Positions 7,169 to 12,697 of a stretch of 13,245 bases of DNA are shown one piece after another (the stretch's first letter is position 1; every line of letters begins with the position of its first letter). The position numbers were made by a program, and so were the translations under genes. The stretch lies in NCBI GenBank assembly GCA_011605835.1, contig JAAOZJ010000100.1, forward strand, positions 1 to 13,245. Direction: 5' to 3'. The notes below the pieces were generated by a model. That model did not search any database. It was not told where the DNA came from and saw nothing but the letters and a program-made list of their open reading frames with translations. Source of the DNA: Thermoproteota archaeon (GTDB lineage: Archaea; Thermoproteota; Methanomethylicia; Nezhaarchaeales; WYZ-LMO8).

Positions 7169-7184
7169 AAGCTCGGCGGAGCTT
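7169..7184. repeat. Perfect inverted repeat between TATA box and nrdJ start
   Basis: AAGCTC-GGCG-GAGCTT is a perfect 6-bp inverted repeat with a 4-nt centre. It lies between the predicted TATA box and the predicted initiation site, a common position for archaeal repressor operators. If transcription starts earlier it would instead form a hairpin directly before the GAGGT next to the start codon. Confidence 0.45.
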
Positions 7185-7190
7185 TGAGGT

Positions 7191-9287
7191 ATGAAGTCCT
7201 TTATCGAAAAGGTCAGGAAGAGGGACGGCAGGCTTGAGCCCTTCGACCCTCAGAAGATAGTTAACGCGATATACAAGGCGTTGAAAGAGACGGGTGAGGG
7301 GGGCTACGAGCTAGCCAAGAAGCTGGCCGACGAAGTCGTTGTCTTTTTAAATCAGAAGTTCGCTGGCCAAGTCCCCTCGGTCGAGGAAATTCAGGACGTC
7401 GTAGAGGATACGCTGATCAGGCATGGCTTGACAAACACGGCCAAGGCTTACATACTCTACAGGAGGTGGAGGACCAGCATAAGGGAGACCAAGAGGTTCT
7501 TGGGCGTCGAGGACGACCTAAAGCTATCGATAAACGCCGTCAGGGTCTTGGCTAGGAGGTACTTGCTGAGGGACGAGCAGGGAAGGATAGTCGAGACCCC
7601 AGGCCAGATGTTCGCTAGGGTGGCAAGGGCGATAGCTAAGGCGGATATCCTCTACGGGCTGGACCCCGAGAAGTCGGAGAAGTACTTTTTCCAGGTCATG
7701 AGGAACTTAGAGTTCTTGCCGAACAGCCCGACGCTTATGAATGCCGGGACTGAGATAGGCCAACTGGCAGCGTGCTTCGTCATACCCGTCGAGGACTCCA
7801 TAGAGGGCATATTCGACGCCCTCAAGTACATGGCCGTAATTCACAAGTCGGGCGGGGGCACGGGCTTCTCCTTCTCCCGGCTGAGGCCGAAGGGAGACGT
7901 GGTCAGGTCAACCATGGGGGTGGCCTCCGGTCCCGTCTCGTTCATGAGGATCTTCGACGTAGCTACAGAGGTCATAAAGCAGGGCGGCAAGAGGAGGGGG
8001 GCTAACATGGGCGTCCTCAGAGTCGACCACCCCGACGTCAGGGAGTTCGTGATGGCGAAGAGCGATGGCACGAGCTTCAGGAACTTCAACCTCTCGGTCG
8101 CCGTTACTGACAAGTTCATGCAGGCTGTCGAGGCGGGAGGCTCGATAGACCTCATAAACCCTCGGACCAAGGAGCCGGTCAAGACCATCGACGCCAGGGA
8201 CCTCTTCGAGCTAATGGTCGACATGGCGTGGAGGTCCGGGGACCCTGGCCTACTCTTCATAGACGAGATCAACAGGAAGAACCCGACACCCAAGCTAGGC
8301 GAGATCGAGGCGACCAACCCCTGCGGAGAGGTACCCCTACTACCCTTCGAGGCCTGCAACTTGGGCTCCATAAACCTTTCGAAGGTCATCAAGAACGGCG
8401 ACATAGACTGGGACAAGTTGAGGGACCTTGTGTGGGTGGCGGTCCACTTCCTGGACAACGTCATAGACGTGAACAAGTACCCGCTACCGCAGATAGAGCG
8501 CATGGTCAAGCTGAACCGAAAGATAGGATTGGGCGTCATGGGCTTCGCCGAGATGTTGTTAAAGCTAGGCGTACCGTATGACTCTGACGAGGCTCTGAAC
8601 GTAGCGGACAAGGTGATGGGCTTCATAGCCTCCGAGGGCAAGAAGGCATCCCGAGAGCTGGCACTTGAGAGAGGTGTGTTCCCGACGTTCGAGGAGAGCA
8701 TCTGGAAGTCGATGGGCTACGATGCCCTGAGGAACGCGACGGTCACGGCCATAGCCCCGACGGGGACCATAAGCATAATAGCGGGGACGTCGAGCAGCAT
8801 AGAGCCCATATTCGCTCCGGTCTACGTGAGGAAGGCCCTCGGAGGCATAAGCCTCATAGAGGTTAACCCGATGTTCGAGAAGATAATGAGGGAGAGGGGG
8901 ATCTACAGCCGCGACCTGATAGTCAAGGTGGCCAAGACCGGGTCTCTGAGGGACGCCCTAGGGGTGCCGGAGGACGTGAAGAGGCTCGTGGCCACGGCCC
9001 TCGACATAGACCCCGAGTGGCACGTAAAGATGCAGGCGACGTTCCAAAAGCACGTCGACAACTCAGTCGCCAAGACCGTCAACCTGAGGCACGAGGCTGG
9101 CCTCGACGAGGTCAGGAAGGTCTTCACGTTGGCCTACAAGCTGAAGTGCAAGGGGATAACCGTGTACAGGTACGGGAGTAAGCCCGAGCAAGTGCTGTAC
9201 GTGGGCCTTGAGCCGGGAGAGGAAGCCTCCATAACGTTAAGCATGGAGTACTTAGAGCAATGCCCTAAGGGGTTGTGCTTCATCTAG
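7191..9287 (+). CDS. nrdJ: Adenosylcobalamin-dependent ribonucleoside-diphosphate reductase (class II)
   Basis: This 698-residue enzyme reduces ribonucleotides to deoxyribonucleotides for DNA synthesis, using a thiyl radical generated from adenosylcobalamin. Residues 4-93 are an ATP-cone, the allosteric dATP/ATP domain. The catalytic barrel has NPCGE at 376-380 (radical Cys378, Asn376, Glu380), redox cysteines C195 (AACF) and C389 (EACNLGSINL), and the phosphate-binding stretch APTGTIS (522-528). The 11-residue spacing between Cys378 and Cys389 is the class II pattern. The C-terminus ends with C691-x4-C696, the usual shuttle pair, but lacks the longer zinc-ribbon-like tail of many NrdJ proteins. 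No small radical subunit (NrdB) is nearby. The next gene, 9 nt downstream, makes adenosylcobalamin. ATG 7191 is the first possible start after the promoter. No intein or frameshift is seen. Confidence 0.95.
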   Translation: MKSFIEKVRKRDGRLEPFDPQKIVNAIYKALKETGEGGYELAKKLADEVVVFLNQKFAGQVPSVEEIQDVVEDTLIRHGLTNTAKAYILYRRWRTSIRETKRFLGVEDDLKLSINAVRVLARRYLLRDEQGRIVETPGQMFARVARAIAKADILYGLDPEKSEKYFFQVMRNLEFLPNSPTLMNAGTEIGQLAACFVIPVEDSIEGIFDALKYMAVIHKSGGGTGFSFSRLRPKGDVVRSTMGVASGPVSFMRIFDVATEVIKQGGKRRGANMGVLRVDHPDVREFVMAKSDGTSFRNFNLSVAVTDKFMQAVEAGGSIDLINPRTKEPVKTIDARDLFELMVDMAWRSGDPGLLFIDEINRKNPTPKLGEIEATNPCGEVPLLPFEACNLGSINLSKVIKNGDIDWDKLRDLVWVAVHFLDNVIDVNKYPLPQIERMVKLNRKIGLGVMGFAEMLLKLGVPYDSDEALNVADKVMGFIASEGKKASRELALERGVFPTFEESIWKSMGYDALRNATVTAIAPTGTISIIAGTSSSIEPIFAPVYVRKALGGISLIEVNPMFEKIMRERGIYSRDLIVKVAKTGSLRDALGVPEDVKRLVATALDIDPEWHVKMQATFQKHVDNSVAKTVNLRHEAGLDEVRKVFTLAYKLKCKGITVYRYGSKPEQVLYVGLEPGEEASITLSMEYLEQCPKGLCFI

Positions 9288-9296
9288 GGAGGAACT

Positions 9297-9818
9297 ATGG
9301 GAAGAGGCTTCATCCACGTCTACACAGGCGATGGAGAGGGCAAGACTCTTACGGCCTTCGGCCTAGCCTTAAGGGCCGTGGGCCATGGGTACAAGGTCAT
9401 AATAGTGCAGTTCATGAAGGGGAGGAAGGACGTGGGGGAGTACAAGGTGAAGGACAGGTTGCAGCCAGAGTACGAGATCTACCAGTTCGGCAGGGAGGAC
9501 TTCATAGACCTAGAGAACCCTCTACCCATTGACTACGAGCTCGCCAGGAAGGGGCTCGAGCTCGCAAAAGAGGCCTTGAAGAGGAGGCCTAGGGTTCTTG
9601 TGCTCGACGAGATAAACTTAGCGGCCGCGATAGGCTTAGTTAAGGTCGAGGAAGTGTTGAAGCTCTTGGAGAAGGTGCCTGAGGAGACTGTCGTGGTGCT
9701 GACGGGCCGCAGAGCGCCGAAGGAGTTTATCGAGGTGGCCGATCTCGTCACGGAGATGAGGGAGATAAAGCACCCACACAAGCGAGGAGTCGAGGCCAGA
9801 AAGGGGATCGAGTACTGA
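9297..9818 (+). CDS. cobO: ATP:corrinoid (cob(I)alamin) adenosyltransferase, CobO/CobA/BtuR type
   Basis: This 173-residue cytoplasmic enzyme transfers the adenosyl group of ATP to cob(I)alamin or its precursors. The modified P-loop GDGEGKT (11-17) follows YT as in the family, LDEIN is at 103-107, and LTGRRAPKEFIEVADLVTEM (135-154) and the KHP...G-x-x-A-x-KGIEY ending are diagnostic. The ATG at 9297 has a GGGAGGA Shine-Dalgarno site (9287-9293) overlapping the nrdJ stop, so it is almost certainly co-transcribed and coupled with nrdJ. Its location suggests it supplies adenosylcobalamin to the reductase upstream. Length is normal. Confidence 0.93.
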   Translation: MGRGFIHVYTGDGEGKTLTAFGLALRAVGHGYKVIIVQFMKGRKDVGEYKVKDRLQPEYEIYQFGREDFIDLENPLPIDYELARKGLELAKEALKRRPRVLVLDEINLAAAIGLVKVEEVLKLLEKVPEETVVVLTGRRAPKEFIEVADLVTEMREIKHPHKRGVEARKGIEY

Positions 9819-9846
9819 GCAAGTCCTACAGCGAGGGGTTAAGCTC

Positions 9847-9892
9847 TCATACAGGGTCGTATAACTTGATGTTTTTCATCGCATCATCCTCC
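9847..9892 (-). pseudogene. Possible relic of a VapB-like antitoxin start
   Basis: On the minus strand GGAGG (9892-9888) is followed 8 nt later by an ATG (9879-9877) reading MKNIKLYDPV and then TGA (9849-9847). Starting from TAT at 9851, in another frame, the next codons read YESL, so a small frameshift would give DPVYESL. That resembles the start of VapB/DUF217 antitoxins, which often read as K-x-I-x-(L/V)-x-(D/E)-x-V-Y-E. Beyond this the frame runs into the antisense of cobO with no further likeness. A good ribosome site with a 10-codon ORF could also be chance, and no toxin gene is adjacent. Confidence 0.2.
9872..9876 (+). terminator. Possible oligo-T terminator after nrdJ-cobO
   Basis: Five T residues 53 nt after the cobO stop could end the nrdJ-cobO transcript. 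No stable hairpin precedes them. The support is weak because the same bases encode the AAA codon of the minus-strand relic ORF. Confidence 0.25.
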
Positions 9893-9948
9893 TTCCCCCG
9901 TACCCCGCTCGGGTTCTCATCGGGCTCGAGGGCGTTGCTGTCGTCTCA

Positions 9949-9957
9949 CTTTTATCC
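9949..9957 (+). promoter_or_regulatory. Possible TATA box of the macro domain gene
   Basis: CTTTTATCC is the only AT-rich element of suitable shape before the macro domain gene. It predicts initiation near 9979, about 21 nt before the ATG at 10000. On the minus strand it reads GGATAAAAG and could equally face the other way. Confidence 0.3.
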
Positions 9958-9958
9958 T

Positions 9959-9990
9959 CTCCGTCTCTCACACTACCTGAGAGCGCGGAG
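9959..9990. repeat. Long hairpin upstream of the macro domain gene
   Basis: CTCCGTCTCTCA (9959-9970) can pair with TGAGAG-C-GCGGAG (9978-9990). This is a 12-pair stem with one G-T pair and one bulged C, closed by a 7-nt loop. It ends 9 nt before the ATG at 10000, and its right arm contains the only purine-rich ribosome-site-like bases (GGAG, 9987-9990). It may be a DNA operator or an RNA hairpin hiding the ribosome site. Confidence 0.5.
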
Positions 9991-9999
9991 TGTCAAGTT

Positions 10000-10548
10000 A
10001 TGGTCGAGATATTGTATGAGGTGGATATTGGAGGGAAGAAGCTCAAGCTGGCCAAAGGAGATATCACCGACTTGGAGGTCGATGCGATAGTAAACGCCGC
10101 CAACGAGAGGCTGAAGTTGGGCGGAGGGGTCGCCGGGGCCATATTGAGAAAGGGAGGTCGAGAGATACAGGAGGAGTGCGATAGAATAGGCTACTGCCCT
10201 GTAGGAGAAGCTGTCGTGACCGGGGCTGGCAAGCTGAAGGCAAAGTACGTCATACATGCCGTCGGTCCTAGGTACGGCGAGGGCGACGAGGACAAAAAGC
10301 TCAGGGGCGCGACCCTTAACAGCTTGAAGAGGGCCGAGGAGAAGGGCCTAAGGTCGATAGCGTTCCCAGCTATCTCGACTGGCGTATTCGGCTTCCCGAA
10401 GGACAGGTGCGCCGACGTAATGCTCAAGACGATAATGGAGTACTTGAGGGGGAACACAAGCTTGAGAGAGGTTATAATGTGCCTCTACGACGACGAGACC
10501 TACAGGATTTTCGAGGAGAAGCTCAAAAGTTTATCAAAGCTCAGCTGA
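10000..10548 (+). CDS. Macro domain protein (ADP-ribose binding or hydrolysing)
   Basis: This 182-residue protein is a stand-alone macro domain. Motifs in order are KGDITDLEVDAIVNAAN (19-35), the glycine-rich GGGVAGAI (41-48), VGPRYGEG (88-95), and the diphosphate-binding loop FPAISTGVFGFP (122-133). Such proteins bind ADP-ribose, and many remove ADP-ribose from proteins or nucleic acids or hydrolyse O-acetyl-ADP-ribose; the archaeal AF1521 protein is the classic example. Asn35, in the usual catalytic/binding position, is present. No ADP-ribosyltransferase or sirtuin gene is in the window, so the substrate is unknown. The start ATG 10000 is chosen because the homologous sequence begins soon after. 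It converges with and overlaps the kinase gene by 8 nt. Confidence 0.9.
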   Translation: MVEILYEVDIGGKKLKLAKGDITDLEVDAIVNAANERLKLGGGVAGAILRKGGREIQEECDRIGYCPVGEAVVTGAGKLKAKYVIHAVGPRYGEGDEDKKLRGATLNSLKRAEEKGLRSIAFPAISTGVFGFPKDRCADVMLKTIMEYLRGNTSLREVIMCLYDDETYRIFEEKLKSLSKLS

Positions 10549-11497
10549 GACTCGAAGCCAAGGAGCCGTAGCCCCTCTCTCTCAAGAACGCCCTGATCTC
10601 ATCCAACGTCGGCAACCCGGCTTGAGCGCCCAATTTAGTGCACTTTATCGCCGCGACAGCGCAGCCGAGCAAAGCCGCGCTCTTCGCGTCAAGTCCCTTC
10701 AGCAAGGAGAAGACGAAGCCCGCTTCGAAGGCGTCTCCGGCCCCCGTCGTGTCGACGACCTCGACCTCGAAGGCCTTCACTCTAGCGACCGTACTGCCGT
10801 CGGCGACCACGCAACCCCTTCTGCCCAAGGTCATTACGGCCAAGTTGGCCCCTCGTTGGAGGACCCTGTCTAGAACGTTGAGCGGGCTGAGCCCTGGGAA
10901 CAGCTTTTTCGCGTTGGCCTCTGAGACGAAGACGACGTCGCACCACTCGACGACTTCGTCGACCCAGCCTCCTCCGACCCCTTGGAGGGCGTGCTCCGCC
11001 AAGAGGCCCACGTCAGCGCTGGTCATAACTCCGCGGCGCTTTGCCTCTCTCAGTAAGAGGGAGGCCCACTTTACGTCTAGGCAGTCCGTGTGAAAGGCCC
11101 TGCACTTAGTCACGTACTCTCGGGCCTCCTCGGGTAGCTCCACACGCGCTTGGACGCCCGGGTCGACCATGAAGGTCCTCTCGCCCTTCCCATCGACTAT
11201 ACACACGACCTTGGCCGTTGGCCTCCTTCCGTCGACTATCAACATCGACGTGTCGATTCCCGACGACGTCAAGCGCTCGACGATCATCTGGCCGTAGTGA
11301 TCACTACCCACGACGCCCACGACGCCACACTTTAGGCCAAGCCTCGAGCAACCCACTAAGAAGTTGCCTACGGTTCCACCGCAGTCGATGACGCTGGCCC
11401 TCGAAAGGTTGCTCGTCCCCCTCTTAGGGTACTCGTCGACCTTGAAGACGAAGTCTATGCAGAGGGAGCCGAAGCCCACGACATCCATAGCTTCCAT
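10541..11497 (-). CDS. PfkB-family sugar or nucleoside kinase
   Basis: This ribokinase-like enzyme phosphorylates a sugar or nucleoside with ATP. The N-terminus MDVVGFGSLCIDFVFKVDEYP forms the first strand. Substrate-lid residues DCGGTVGNFLVGCSRLG and VGSDHYG follow, then the PfkB signature DTTGAGDAF with its catalytic Asp (near residue 255) and anion-hole GAG. The substrate cannot be read from these motifs; archaeal relatives act on ribose, 2-keto-3-deoxygluconate, fructose 6-phosphate, cytidine or inosine. I prefer the ATG at 11497 (318 residues) because GGGTGG lies 5 nt upstream. An in-frame GTG at 11518 and an ATG at 11488 are alternatives. The stop is shared as a palindrome with the macro domain gene. 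Confidence 0.88.
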   Translation of the reverse strand: MEAMDVVGFGSLCIDFVFKVDEYPKRGTSNLSRASVIDCGGTVGNFLVGCSRLGLKCGVVGVVGSDHYGQMIVERLTSSGIDTSMLIVDGRRPTAKVVCIVDGKGERTFMVDPGVQARVELPEEAREYVTKCRAFHTDCLDVKWASLLLREAKRRGVMTSADVGLLAEHALQGVGGGWVDEVVEWCDVVFVSEANAKKLFPGLSPLNVLDRVLQRGANLAVMTLGRRGCVVADGSTVARVKAFEVEVVDTTGAGDAFEAGFVFSLLKGLDAKSAALLGCAVAAIKCTKLGAQAGLPTLDEIRAFLRERGYGSLASSLS

Positions 11498-11778
11498 AGG
11501 TGCCACCCGGTCTAACACCTAAGACGCCTAGGTTACTGAATACGGTTTAGACCACCGTTGCCAACTGTAGTTCCCGACATGGCCAATCGCGTGAATGCCT
11601 CTCTGGGCTCCTGTGGCAAGCTTTCACCACTCGTCAGCAAGGCTGGAGGCAGTCGTCAACGTGACTCGCCTTGCGTAGAGATCAACTTATCCCACCTGAG
11701 CGAACCGTTCGTCCCTACATTCTCATCAATTTATCTTCGTTGTTGCACCTAGGGCTTCCTCCTCGCCCACTCCCTCAT

Positions 11779-11797
11779 GAGGTAGCACTGCTACCTC
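11779..11797. repeat. Perfect 8-bp hairpin with 3-nt loop
   Basis: GAGGTAGC-ACT-GCTACCTC on the plus strand. On the minus strand its first arm contains the TAG (11793-11791) that ends the short ORF starting at 11877. It could act in termination, protect an RNA end, or be part of a folded RNA. Confidence 0.5.
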
Positions 11798-11877
11798 GAG
11801 AGCAGGGTCAGAGGACATCGGGCCAACGGCACGGGCTCCTCGAAAGTCTGGTTGTTTCTCGGGGCATCGCCCCTCAT
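11791..11877 (-). CDS. Possible leaderless small protein (28 residues)
   Basis: The ATG at 11877 lies 29 nt from the centre of a strong TATA box, the position expected for a leaderless archaeal mRNA. It reads MRGDAPRNNQTF and so on, ending LLSR before TAG. Codons (AGG, GAG, CCC, CTG) fit the neighbourhood. After the TAG the same frame stays open for 13 more codons (QCYLMREWARRKP) to a second TAG at 11751-11749, so a longer gene may have been interrupted or the TAG may be read through. No homologous family is recognised. The length is too short to exclude chance. Confidence 0.25.
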   Translation of the reverse strand: MRGDAPRNNQTFEEPVPLARCPLTLLSR

Positions 11878-11902
11878 CAGCTCGAGTAAATGAAGGAAGA
11901 GC

Positions 11903-11909
11903 TTATAAA
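11903..11909 (-). promoter_or_regulatory. Strong TATA box facing the unresolved region
   Basis: The minus strand reads CTAAG-TTTATAA-GCTC, a near-consensus crenarchaeal promoter with a purine/A-rich BRE. It lies 34 nt beyond the stop of the orphan gene and predicts a transcript starting near 11879-11880 that runs into 11498-11880. Its 10-mer TTATAAGCTC is identical to that in the orphan gene's promoter at 12526-12517. Confidence 0.55.
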
Positions 11910-11942
11910 CTTAGCCCCAACCATCAACTTTGAAACAATCCC

Positions 11943-12473
11943 TCAATAAAGCACGAACTCTATCCTCTCGTAGCCGCCGACCTCCTCCCCCTTTCTGGCG
12001 GTCACGTACAGAGTGTTCCTGCCAACAACTTGGGCCTCGGTCGATATCTGGAAGCCCACTATCCTGCTCCTCCTCGGGAACTGCCACACTATTTCGAAGT
12101 CGTACTCGGCCTTCTCGCGCTCGCTGGTGTTCTCGAAGACGTTGAGCCCCCTCTTCAGCGGGCCCCTGAAAGTTATGACCCAAGCTACATACGGTGAGTC
12201 CATGAAGCCCCTGTGGCTTATATAGGCAGTGACGACCCTAGGGTGGACCCTCAAGCCGTTGACCTTGACCTCTTCTTGGTCTAGGAAGCCCTGCATGTTG
12301 ATGCACAGCTTCCTGAGTTCTCCTCTGCACTTCTTGGGCTTGTCGAGGAGCTTGGCGTAGAAGCCCTTCGGGTCGTAGTAGTCGTAGACGAGAAATTGGT
12401 GGAACTCGCCGGACCTTGAGACGCTGAAGAAGCACGAAGCAGAGGTCGGAACCACGCCCTCGCTCAAGCCCAT
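11943..12473 (-). CDS. Hypothetical protein, unrecognised, probably beta-rich
   Basis: This 176-residue protein has no motif I recognise. Alternating hydrophobic/charged stretches (for example VVTAYISHRGF, YVAWVITFRGPL, YDFEIVWQFPRRSRIVGFQIST, NTLYVTARKG, YERIEFVLY) suggest a beta-sandwich or similar fold. There is no signal peptide or membrane helix. Three cysteines lie in the first third (C15, C50 and C58 of a GTG-start count), and HP/HR residues are scattered. Codon use (AGG, ATA, GTC) matches the neighbours, so it is probably a genuine resident gene. I choose the ATG at 12473; the preceding in-frame codon is GTG (12476), which is also possible. A palindromic TATA element lies about 50 nt upstream. 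Neighbours (tRNA upstream, unresolved region downstream) give no functional hint. Confidence 0.7.
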   Translation of the reverse strand: MGLSEGVVPTSASCFFSVSRSGEFHQFLVYDYYDPKGFYAKLLDKPKKCRGELRKLCINMQGFLDQEEVKVNGLRVHPRVVTAYISHRGFMDSPYVAWVITFRGPLKRGLNVFENTSEREKAEYDFEIVWQFPRRSRIVGFQISTEAQVVGRNTLYVTARKGEEVGGYERIEFVLY

Positions 12474-12516
12474 CACCGTGCGGGCCGTCGTGATCGCCTT
12501 ATCGTGATCTCATGTC

Positions 12517-12530
12517 GAGCTTATAAGCTC
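12517..12530 (-). promoter_or_regulatory. Palindromic TATA promoter of the orphan gene
   Basis: GAGCTTATAAGCTC is a perfect 14-bp palindrome with TTATAA in the centre. It predicts minus-strand initiation near 12497, 24 nt before the ATG at 12473. Being symmetric it could also fire on the plus strand, where only the antisense of the tRNA follows. The symmetric GAGC arms could be operator half-sites. Confidence 0.5.
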
Positions 12531-12581
12531 TACGTAGTGCCGCGAGGCCTGAACCGTAAGCTAGCTTGGGTTATGGAGAAT

Positions 12582-12657
12582 TGGTAGCCCGGGGGAGATT
12601 CGAACTCCCGTCGACGGGGCCAGAGCCCGCCATGCTTGGCCGCTACACCACCGGGCT
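12582..12657 (-). tRNA. tRNA-Gln: tRNA-Gln (anticodon CUG), CCA encoded
   Basis: The acceptor stem AGCCCGG (12657-12651) pairs perfectly with CCGGGCT (12592-12586), and the discriminator A is at 12585. The anticodon stem GCGGG/CCCGT closes a 7-nt loop CTCTGGC, giving anticodon CTG (12623-12621), which reads CAG glutamine codons. The T arm contains the universal TTCGAAT with a GGGAG/CTCCC stem. The 3' CCA is encoded at 12584-12582. There is no intron in the anticodon loop, unlike many crenarchaeal tRNAs. A TATA box lies 28-33 nt upstream. Confidence 0.95.
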
Positions 12658-12684
12658 CTGAATATAGAGGGCCCTCCTGAGGGG

Positions 12685-12697
12685 CTTAAACTTTAAC
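12685..12697 (-). promoter_or_regulatory. tRNA-Gln promoter
   Basis: The minus strand reads GTTAAAG-TTTAAG, a BRE-like run followed by a TATA-like core. Its centre near 12688 predicts initiation about 5 nt before the tRNA 5' end at 12657. A 10-bp palindrome GAGGGCCCTC (12667-12676) lies between box and start. Confidence 0.5.

Larger units (their letters stand above)
11498..11942. other. 445-base intergenic stretch with promoter and hairpins, content unresolved
   Basis: There is no convincing long gene here, yet the stretch is unlike ordinary spacer. On the minus strand it has a strong TATA box (11909-11903), a possible leaderless short ORF starting at 11877, and several inverted repeats: GGGGC/GCCCC (11873-11861), the perfect 8-bp GAGGTAGC/GCTACCTC (11779-11797), and CAAGGC/GCCTTG (11673-11638). 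A nested long-range pair also exists (11829-11818 with 11577-11555). GC content is near the genome level and well below the tRNA, which argues against a very stable thermophile RNA. A 40-codon open stretch (11655-11533, minus) has no start signal. RNase P and SRP RNA signatures were looked for and not found. Confidence 0.5.

Noticed and set aside
7841..8701. Open frame of 286 codons on the minus strand inside nrdJ
   Set aside because: Antisense shadow of a highly conserved enzyme; composition is not that of a real protein.
11533..11655. 40-codon open stretch on the minus strand as a transposase tail remnant
   Set aside because: It has no recognisable catalytic or zinc motif and no start signal; a frame of this length is expected by chance.
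11545..11880. RNase P RNA or SRP RNA
   Set aside because: The GAGGAAAGTC and ACAGAA motifs of RNase P RNA and the GGAAGG-type loop of SRP helix 8 are absent, and GC content is low for a stable RNA of a thermophile.
11749..11880. Box C/D guide RNA on the minus strand (TGATGA to CTCTGACC)
   Set aside because: The distance is longer than usual, the first base of the C box does not fit, and C'/D' boxes are missing.
11841..11886. Hammerhead-ribozyme-like core on the minus strand: CTGATGA, a GGGGC/GCCCC stem, then GAGAAAC, flanked by CTCGAG and TCGAG
   Set aside because: The conserved GAA after stem II is GAG here, stem III would have only about two pairs, and no proper cleavage triplet precedes the stem I arm. 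The sequence is also explained by the start of the leaderless short ORF.
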